A stretch of 64,000 nucleotides of DNA from Athripsodes cinereus (taxonomy: Eukaryota; Arthropoda; Insecta; Trichoptera; Leptoceridae), in assembly GCA_947579605.1 (NCBI GenBank), contig OX388307.1:12253237-12317236 (forward strand). The letters run 5' to 3'. The notes under the pieces were generated by a model. It was not told where the DNA came from. It saw nothing but the letters and a program-made list of their open reading frames with translations, and did not search any database. Positions 44,363 to 53,867 of this stretch are shown piece after piece. The translations under genes and the position numbers were made by a program. Each line of letters opens with the position of its first letter. Position 1 is the stretch's first letter.

Positions 44363-47300
44363 ATAAAAATTAAATTGTATCACTTTTACAGTTAAGGTAT
44401 GAGTGTGTAATAATATAGTAGAAGTTGGAGAATATATGTGGAGTTTATTTATTCGACAATCCGACATTTATTCAAGGCGAGGATTACAATATAATTTATA
44501 TTCATAATTCAATAAAAATAAATGTATCTCGCTTGTTAAGATGGTGCGGGTATTAAAAATATAATAAACGACCAACACTAATTTGAATATCTAAGCTGTG
44601 TATTCTGTATTCTGTACAAATCACTTTTAGGTCAGTGGTTGACCCGAGGCATGTTTAAAGTGTTAGAACACCGCAATACCCTTGGGTATTCACGCATTTT
44701 GATGTCTTCATTTTAAAAGAACGAATAATTCCTTTTTATTTTTTACTATAAGAAATAGCCACATAACTCTGTATTTATAATATTTAAATGATATCAAACA
44801 CATTTGGGATGGGTACCTGAATTAATTTATAATATAAATATATATTTTGTCTATGAAATATATAAATATTATTCATTCCATTTAAATATTAATAACTTAC
44901 TATTCAAATAATATGATGAAGTAATATTAAGTAACTCATAAAATTTGATTGATTAGTTTGTGATCGTTTTAAATTACCTAATTGTTAATGTAATGTATTA
45001 TTATATAAAATCTCTTAAAGGTAACACGAGACAGTTAATTAAAATATCCACCTACGTCCTAAATAATTATTTCAATTAATATAGACATCATACATTCAGT
45101 TCACCAATCACTAGTTAATCACATAAATCATTTTCATATTGTAATAATTAATTCAAAAAAGCTAATTTACATAATTCTCAGATTCGAATTAATTCTTCAG
45201 TTGGGTATATAAGTTTTTATTGAAAATAATATGTTATAACTTAGCAGCCGAGTAAATTAATCATCATGTTAATAAACGATGGACACACGAGACAAAAATA
45301 ATAATTATTAACTATTATTTTATCTGTTTGTGTAACTAAAAAAAAAACTAATAAAAATCTTCAGTACACTAATTTGTATGAATATTGGATTTCTCAATAG
45401 TAATTGAAATAATGGAAATTATACCTAATGTGAATAGTATACTAACTTACTAAATGTATAGTGACAAGAAACAAGACTAGATCTTTACCTCATGGTTATA
45501 TTTTATTTTAACCATTCCATTACGTAAATTCATGAAGCAAAGTAATATTCCATCAAAAGCCTAATTTTGTGCAGATTCATTTTGATATCTATTATAGATT
45601 CATACATAATATATTCGATGTTAATTTATTTAATGATAATAAGCAATATGGCTATGAAATATTCATAATAATACTTCCAAATATTTGTACATGTTCTTAT
45701 CAAATTATTATAAAAGACTATCTATTTTTAAAAGGCTCTTTTAGATTTGAGTCATACTAATAACCGATTAGTAGAACATTGGGATACAAATCATGACTAG
45801 ATATTATATGCGGAAAAAGAGTGTTTGTGTCGTTATCTTATTATAATGATGTTATGCTAAAATGTTTTAGAAATAATGATAATGAATTGAGTTATAGACA
45901 GGGTCGATATGTAATTTTACAATTGTATTCAAATAAATAAATATCAAATCGAATGGGTACACCAGCTTGACTATGATTGAACTATTAGAAATTGTCCTTT
46001 TTAACCCATTTTTTAAATTAATATTGGCATTTATATTCGAGTTTTCATAAGAGGAAGGTATAGAGCTTGTTAATAAATAACGCATTAGACAAAGCTTTTC
46101 ATACCTTTTCAAAATAATTAATTATTATACGTAAAATAATTTGATGAAAATACTTCCCAGCCTGCCCTGGGCTGGTTGATGTTGTGGAAAATTTGCATAA
46201 TCGAACATTGAAATTAGCTAAGAAATTGTTATGTATAATACATACTCGTATTGGATATATTAATAGGTATGAGCAGGTAACCAACCGCATATCCATTGAC
46301 ACTTTCATAATATATTTTTATGTGAAATTAGTGTCACACCAATGGGAAATAGATTTGACTTTTTAATTTGTATCTACATACAATATTAGAGATGCTCAAC
46401 TCTTGTGAAGTGTAAAAATATTTAATTACGAATTACGTTAAAGTGATTATTAAATTTAAGTATTGAGATATTTATCATAACGAGTTTCAGATTGAAGGAG
46501 TTTTAATTATATCTACATAATATAATGTAATTGGAAACCAATGATATACATGCGATTATGTTAGTTTAATAGTTGTTATTAAAATTAACTATCTCTTCAT
46601 TAAATTGTATTGGATACTTATATTATAAACATATTCGTATAAACAGAGCTTTTTCATTGCATATCTTTTCATAACTCTTTAATTTGATTTTAAGGACGTC
46701 ATTTTACTAACCGATATTGTACTTTTGCGTATGTATTGTTAAGCGATTTGATTTGAATTGTTTTCTTATTTTATTTTTAATTCTATTAAATCCAACTGCT
46801 TGTTTTTTTATTTACTATGTTGCTGTTTCGTCATTTTGATGACAAAGTTAAATAAATATAAAAGTAAAATTCATTAAGTATAGTCAAAGTAAAAGTAAAT
46901 AAATTCAAACGCACCCCCAAGTAGTCTGAAAGCAAGCAACATGGGTGTTTTTTGAAGAAGGAGAGTAGGCGGAGTAGGTTTGGATCCAAAGTTTCCAAAT
47001 TCTGAAAAGGTAATCAAAAAATATCTAAAGTAGTGAAAAATATAAATAAACATTCTGTGAGACGTATGAAATTTAAGAAGCACAGCAATTGTGTTGTTCA
47101 GATTCTTTGGTCTAATATAATCACATCCGTAATGGGACGGTCAATACTCCGAAAGATAAATTCTCATCGCAAAAAATGAAGTTGAAGAAAATGTAGCTAC
47201 ACTGGTGTTCATAATTAAGATGTACATTGAAAACAATTTATGGGCGTAAATAACAAGGTGTTTTAGTTGGAAATATTATAAATTAAATCTAGACAACATA

Positions 47301-48390
47301 AAATGTTACGACGAGCTTCAGATTATATTAAATGTGTCGTAAATTTCGAATCACACGCTAGTCTCGTATGTCTACATAATATATACATACACTATCAAAA
47401 CATGTTCATAAACATACATATTATATTGATTATAGCGATCAGATGTTTTAAATAATCAAATTGTTTTGTCATGTCGATAAGCACAAAGTGACATAAATAA
47501 TTGTACAACTTATTAGGTAGGTACTACCTACTAATAGCGTGATGTCATCTCTTATGGTGGAAAGCTTTACTAGTAGGTATAGGTACCTACCTATATAAGT
47601 AGGCATTGTTGGAATCCTGGACGTCTACTTACGTTTAGGATTGCCTATCAATAGAAACACAAAGTACATATTACCAATAAATACTTAAATTTATGCTACG
47701 AATTATCATTGAAAAGTAATTATCAAATATATATGAATCATCCTCGTGATAGATTCTGTATGTACATATTCAGTTTTATTCTCACATATTTACATCTAAT
47801 TGCCATTTTACTATGAATTGTATCGTTTACGTTGGAAAATGAGAAAGTTCTAAATGTAGGGAAACACATTAAAATAAAGTACATAATTTGAAATTACAAA
47901 AACACTGTTCAAATTTTCACTTATACATTTTTAACCTCACTAATGGACATTTTCAAGAGAACAAAAACAAAAATATAAAGTTTTTCCATTGCATTTAGAC
48001 GTCGATAGCCACATTTAACCAGAGTGTAAAACTAACTGTATTTTCCAACATAATCAAATTAATGTTCACAATGCAGCGGTCCATTTTCGAATGAAAAAAC
48101 ATACCCTTAAAAGCCCCGAAATGCTCTGGATTTTACAGATCTCCTGGTTTCACATACATACACGGGACATATATAAAAATTCATTAATTTTTGCCAAAAG
48201 TTTTTTCTTGTAATTAAAAAAATAATTTAAAAATGAACTTTCTCAGTGTGAAAACAGGTAACCGTCAACAATTTTAAATACAGTCATTATAATTATGTAG
48301 TAGATTAATTAAGAGTTTATTGAATATGTTGCTAACATGTTTCATCCCTGGATATTTGTAGCTCTTTAACTTTCTTTGCATGTATATTTC
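44363..48390. other. Long AT-rich stretch with no recognisable gene
   Basis: Open frames are short (up to 83 codons), AT-driven and without family resemblance. A TAGGTAGGTACTACCTACTA-type near-palindrome lies around 47,514-47,535. Otherwise I see nothing. Confidence 0.55.
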
Positions 48391-48391
48391 A

Positions 48392-48452
48392 AAGTGCACT
48401 GTATGTATGTATGTCGGATGGTTAATTCGGCGCTGTTTAATAGGGCGTTCAT
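48392..48452 (-). mobile_element. CR1/L2-type LINE 3' tail only
   Basis: 'tgtatgtatgtcggatggtt', AATTCGGCGCTGTTTAATAG and 'ggcgttcatcc' match the 3' end of the CR1-type fragment at 51,228-51,612. Only the non-coding terminus survives here. Confidence 0.6.
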
Positions 48453-48481
48453 CCAATACCACCTTAATAAGGTGGTGTTGG
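48453..48481. repeat. Near-perfect 29-bp palindrome
   Basis: CCAATACCACCTTA and TAAGGTGGTGTTGG are inverse with one mismatch and one base between. It begins exactly where homology to the LINE tail ends. Confidence 0.75.
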
Positions 48482-48616
48482 TTCATCTTAATGGCGCGGA
48501 GATAAACAATTCGACTCAAATGTATATGTATGATTTTTATGTCAATTTAGTTATATCTAACTAGTTGAGACCTTATTTTAAATCAATTCATAATAATTTA
48601 AAACAAAATATTATTT

Positions 48617-48762
48617 TTGGGTTAGTTGGAAGATATTGCGCTTCAGCGATAAACTCGCCCATTGCACAAAATTATGTACCTATTCTATTGTTATGATACC
48701 ATGTTTTTTCTTCTTCTTTGTATACTAATTTTGTGCAATAAAGATTATTATTATTTACTATT
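48617..48762 (+). repeat. LINE 3' tail (LINE-T family), longest copy
   Basis: GGGTTAGTTGGAAGATATTG, 'gcttcagcgataaactcgcc', 'cattgcacaaaattatg' and a final TTTGTGCAATAAAGATTATT, which contains an AATAAA poly(A) signal and an (ATT)n end. Confidence 0.7.
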
Positions 48763-50035
48763 AATCGACTGTAAAACGGGTTCACATACCTACTAAACAC
48801 CTGTACTCATGGCTAAATGTTAAAGCATCATTTGATACAATATACCTATACCTATAGGTTTATTTTGATATGGTCCAGATTTATTTAGAAATAGGATTAG
48901 TGCATAGAACTGAGAAATGTTTGTATATTATTATAATAAACACAATAGGTTTGTTTACACAATACCCTATAAGGATATCGTGAATTGTATAATTTATGAC
49001 CGAAATATGTAGTATTTTTATTAAAATATGAGACATACCTGCCTATTTCGCTTAGAAAAAAGCGATGATATAAGATGTGTATTTAGAATGTAAATCAGGT
49101 TATATTATACACTTTAATAATAATATAAGAGTAACATCGTGAAATATGTGATTTTAACCGACAAAGAGTTAGTAAGTAATCCTTTGCTATTTTAAGATTA
49201 ATAATTTATGGAATATCTTATTCCGTTGATGGTCTCCATAGATCCCCTGAGCCATGATATTTTGTATTTGACTCGATAAAGACACAAGTCATCGCTCTTC
49301 TCTATAACTGTCATTATGAGAAGTCATAAAAGTGATATATGGAATATTTAAAACCTCAACTTTACGCTGCCTATAATATGAAAGAGACTCTATGGCGTAG
49401 CTTTGACCAGCAATCATTTTGTTGTTACCTTCCAAAGGAATTAACATTTACGATTCTATTTTATATTTCACGACTATAATCTTTATTGTTTTATTATATT
49501 CATTTCAAATTTGTTTCTCGTGTATGAGATTCTCAATCCAAATTGTTCAGTTTATCATTCCTTCGCTGAATTAATTTTCGGGTTAATTTGTGTACTATGC
49601 GAGTAAACGAAGATGCTATTCAAATATATTTGTTTTTCTTTAGAATTGTATCGAATCGAGAATAGTTGGATTTGTGTCAACACTTTGAGTTTACCGGTTT
49701 CATAATAATAAACACAAATTTTGTGAGCGCTAAGAACATTTTCATAGGTGTAACATACCTATAATTTTCATCTTGTTTACTCTTTAATCAGTCATCTAAA
49801 TAAATATTCACTTAATTTCCTGTTATAACTACATTTTACATTGTTTTTGTTATTATTGTTTTTAATTGTTGGACTTTCATTGATTAATCTTACTTAATAT
49901 TTTATCGTAATTTACTGACTACTATATAATTTTATTGAATTTTATTCTCACCATATACATAATTTTATTTCTTTATGTTTCTCTGTTTACCGTTGATTTG
50001 TTGGTGCTATAAATTTATTGTTTTTACTATGTCAC
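48763..50035. other. AT-rich stretch with no recognisable gene
   Basis: No coding frame or repeat family recognised. Confidence 0.5.
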
Positions 50036-50039
50036 TGTT

Positions 50040-50132
50040 GTTGTTTATAAGGGTATAATTTGTATTCAAACATGTAAAAGGCTTGTGCCGTGTGTTTTTT
50101 GTAAATAAATAAATAAATAAATAAATAAATCT
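50040..50132 (+). repeat. SINE-1-type 3' tail with (AAAT)7
   Basis: 'catgtaaaaggcttgtgccg' followed by TTTTTTGTAAATAAATAAAT matches the end of the SINE-1 copy at 14,670-14,715. The microsatellite is the element's tail. Confidence 0.55.
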
Positions 50133-51225
50133 CTGTTTATTGTTGTACAAAAGCTTCACTCATACCTAATGCTTCAGAATAATCTGTTCTGCTTCTTCTA
50201 TATTCAATAACCAGCAGTCCTTTTTATTTTATCAGGCCAGTGCTGCCGTTTAAGGAATTTCCTTTATAATATTGCTCTCTGTCTACTCTAATTGAAATGA
50301 AATTTTGAAATCATATTCTAATTGATTTGAGTTAATAATTCGTATTATAACGTACTCATTATTTTTAATTCTTTGAGTAACCGTTACAAATATCACTATT
50401 CATGTTAATACTTGTGTTTTATATAGGTAATATTTATGTATCTATCAAATTACCTTCAATGTGGTTACTCAATAAATCGATTATTTGTGATGAAGAATAC
50501 AAACGATTCTATAATCATAAATTATCACTGTTATGAATGTCTGATTAGATAAGAGAGCAATTTTTATTAGACATTGAGGTATGGCCGACACTATGATATT
50601 TATACATAATATATAGGTATTGTAACGATGTAATATATTAAAATCATAATGAGAGCACACAATGTTTATATTATATTTCCCTGTAATTTTCATCTCAAAG
50701 ATAACATTATTTATCAGTATTAGTCAATAATTCACACCACGGAAAGCAATCGCGAAAGTAACATGAAAGATAGACGTGAGAAAAACTGAAGACCGATTAA
50801 CCTTGTCGTAGTAAAAGTATTTATGTTATGAAGTTAACACCAAAATATGTCAAATTAATTTCAGATTATCATGAGAAAATATATTAAGACATGTAATGTT
50901 TAGTAAATATATTTCTTAGTTTTGCGAAATATTGTCTTTATTATGCTATTTTCTAGTTGACTTTAGTTCTCAAGATTGGCATTAAACGATTAAATAGGTA
51001 GGTAGTTAAGTAATTTAATGTACAGAAATAGATATAAAGTAATTAACACCAGAATTTAAATTTTCTTTGATTTTAAAATTAATACTTTTTATTGTCATAA
51101 TGAAACCATTACTAACATTATTATTAATAATATTGTTTTAACTTGTTTAACAGTTTTTTTGTGATATTTTCATCAGTATAATAATTATTATATTCCTGAT
51201 AATCTTGTAATAGAATTTATGTATT
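50133..51225. other. AT-rich stretch with no recognisable gene
   Basis: No coding frame or repeat family recognised. Confidence 0.5.
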
Positions 51226-51227
51226 AT

Positions 51228-51612
51228 ATATGTATGTTTGTATGTTGGATGATTTATTCGGCGCCGTTTAATGGAGCATCCATCTCAAGGGCGCGGGAAA
51301 CTATGTTGGAAGAGCGATGTCTTCAACTTGCTCCTGAACATTGTTATCGGCTGGTTTTTACGGAGGTCCTCTGGGAGTCGGTTTCAAATGACAGGTCCTG
51401 CGACGCCAAAAGCCCTATCATAGAAGCAGGATTTGTTTACTCTGTTGTTTTCGTCCAGCATGTTGGTGGATGTCTTAGCTGAGCGTAGAGGTCTACTTAC
51501 AGGTGTTTTGAGAACACAGAGCTCAGAAAGTGACTGAGGTGCCATTTTGTTCAAAGCTTTGTAGACTATAAGGCACAGTTTGTATTATCTACGAGTTGTT
51601 TAAACTGCCATA
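51228..51612 (-). pseudogene. CR1/L2-type LINE C-terminal fragment
   Basis: The minus strand reads VYKALNKMAPQSLSELCVL, then RPLRSAKTSTNMLDENNRV, CFYDRAFGVAGPVI, a TGA where the family has Trp, and NRLPEDLRKNQPITMFRSKL, ending near 51,284. The AF..AGP..WN.LP signature is that of CR1/L2 polymerases and matches the end of the LINE-B ORF. It is 5'-truncated and broken. The 3' tail has (ATAC)n. Confidence 0.75.
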
Positions 51613-52876
51613 AAATTTAGAAACTATTTCTAGTCATTTTTAACATTTTGCTTTGAGACCATCATAATAACTCTTATTTTGAACCTCGAATACCTACTCG
51701 AATATGTTTTAGATATTGAATAGGAATGTGTGTGATGTTGTTTATTGTCTAGCGTCCTATATTAAATAAGAAATAATATATATAATGATGTAGAATGTAT
51801 TTTGACAATATAATAATGAAGACATAAATCATATCTGATTATACCAACACACACATATATATTTATATACACACCTAACTTATATTATTACCACAGGTAA
51901 TATAAAAGTAGGTACATATTATAAAACCATCGCATACCCATACAAAAAAAACAAAAACACAATAATATGTATAAATATTTAGTTCTATTATTATTTTTTA
52001 CTATAGAAGGTATTAATTTATTTGTTGCTTTATTAATATAGCAGTACCTAAAATTAAGTTTTTAAAATTATATTTTCACGTCTTTTGTATTGGCTTATCC
52101 CCTCTTCATCTCAGTGGGAAGACTAATAGAGAAGTAGGAATCTACATTTTTGCTAAATTATTAAGGTATAAATAGTTCATTTTCTATTTACAATGGCTTT
52201 ATCTGTGCAGATTATTTACCTACACACCTCGAAAATGTCAACTTTTGTATGTGATGGTGTAGGTATTTTTATACAATTTACTATAGTCAATAATGGATGC
52301 GAGATAATGTTGGTATTTAGTTATTTACTTCTACGTCACATATGATAATTGCAGTATAACGTATAATTTTGGGTATATGGATGAAAAACATTTATTTGAC
52401 TAAATAATAAACCACTTGAATATTTTTGTGAGTGAATTAGTTTGTTTTATATTATTAGTTGAATTTATCGATATGAGAAATAGAAATGTTTACAAGTAAT
52501 GTTAGATTATACTAATTTCCATAAGAAATGTATATATGTAGGTAAATACGTAATAATATTTAAATCTTCTGGGAACTCACACTATAATACACTGACCACA
52601 TAATGTATCGCGGTAGACTGTTAGACGCCCAAGGTTCGAAGAATCGTGGAAATAAATAAATATTATTAGTTTATCTGAGATTAGCAAAATGAGACTTTCA
52701 AAGGAAGTTTGAATCTTTGATTTATAATAAAATAACTATAAACCATTTTTTTCTTTGGTTGTAAAATATTTTGTTATACACCACATTTAAGAATGGACGC
52801 ATCCTAAATTAACTACTGTAGTAGGCATTCGGAACAGACTTTTTCTTTAAATTTGATACACATATGTGGTGATTCG
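51613..52876. other. AT-rich left flank of the Bel/Pao element
   Basis: No coding frame recognised. Composition changes abruptly at 52,882. Confidence 0.55.
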
Positions 52877-52881
52877 ACAGT
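52877..52881. repeat. Target-site duplication ACAGT, left
   Basis: ACAGT lies directly before the 5' LTR and again at 61191-61195 after the 3' LTR. Five bases is usual for Bel/Pao elements. Confidence 0.92.
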
Positions 52882-53215
52882 TGTGCCGAACCAGACACTC
52901 CCTTCTAGATAGTTTTAAGTAAAATCAAATATATGTATACCTAATATCAAATGTAAAAGAGAAATGTGAATGTAAGACACAACCCCGCGCGATGCAGGTA
53001 CAAATAAAGTTCTCATACAATATGCCTGCACGCGCGGTGTGCGTTGTCATGTAACATGTGTTGTTATTATTAGTAAGAGCTCCATCTCGTGTGACCTTCG
53101 TGATATGAATAACGAGGTCACGAAGGGAGGGGAGTTACTTACGTCGACCGATAACCGCGCGCGACTCACTCCCAAGCCACTGTCGGCTGGGTCAAGGTCG
53201 GCGTGTATCGGACGC

Positions 53216-53223
53216 TTTATAAG
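53216..53223 (+). promoter_or_regulatory. TATA-like box in the 5' LTR
   Basis: TTTATAAG is the best TATA-like element in the LTR and would place transcription start near 53,245-53,255. An AATAAA lies just downstream (53239-53244), which in the 3' LTR could direct polyadenylation shortly after and give a short R region. Inference from motif spacing only. Confidence 0.45.
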
Positions 53224-53238
53224 TAATACATTTTACTG

Positions 53239-53244
53239 AATAAA
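53239..53244 (+). terminator. AATAAA polyadenylation signal candidate
   Basis: The functional copy would be the one in the 3' LTR at 60604-60609. Another AATAAA occurs upstream near 53,004, so the choice is not certain. Confidence 0.4.
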
Positions 53245-53828
53245 ATTACTCTCTTCGGAACAATCAACCTGGCTTTCACTACTGACTACCTCAACTGCTC
53301 TCTTGGACTGGACTGGATTGGACTACCACTGCTGACCACTACACTCCCTTGAACTGGATTGGACCTTTGGCTTCAGCTGTCCTACACCTTCCCTGCACAG
53401 ACGAGCTTCCAAGTGAATTGGCACTGAGGTGGTTACCGTGAGCCGAGTACTTCTTCGTCAATACACCGCCGTGTAGCTTCTTGTGTTCTCTATACAGTCA
53501 GTGCTATCGGGATTATTGCCCGGTAGTGAGTACTTGCGAGTACACAGGCTAGCTGTGCTTAGGTGTTACGGCGGAGTCGTGCCCGGTGGAAGTAAACATC
53601 CCCAGGTCGACGAACGAAGGGAGTCTCCGACGTGTTGTCGAGGGTAACGGCGGCTGAGCCACCCTACTACTACGACGCACCCGGATTTACCCGTCCAAGG
53701 CATAACAAGACATCGAGGCGGCGGCTGTGGTGCCCAGCTACCCCCCACTCACCTCCGACTCCTAACATCTGGAGTACAGTTCACTTGTGGACAGTGGCGA
53801 GCTGAGTCGGCTCCCGTCCCGCACAAGT

Positions 53829-53848
53829 TGGTCCTTCGATCGCCGGAT
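53829..53848 (+). promoter_or_regulatory. Bel/Pao primer-binding site
   Basis: TGGTCCTTCGATCGCCGGAT starts three bases after the LTR. From memory, the first eleven bases and the GCCGGAT block are complementary to the 3' end of insect tyrosine tRNA, with two extra bases between them. Minus-strand DNA synthesis would start here. Confidence 0.6.
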
Positions 53849-53867
53849 CTCCCACCGCCTACCCAAG

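Larger units (their letters stand above)
52882..53825 (+). repeat. Bel/Pao 5' LTR
   Basis: 944 bp, TGTGCCGAACC...CCCGCACA, repeated at +7,365 without any difference that I could see. It holds a TATA-like box, an AATAAA signal and an inverted repeat, CCTTCGTGA (53095-53103) with TCACGAAGG (53118-53126). Confidence 0.95.
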
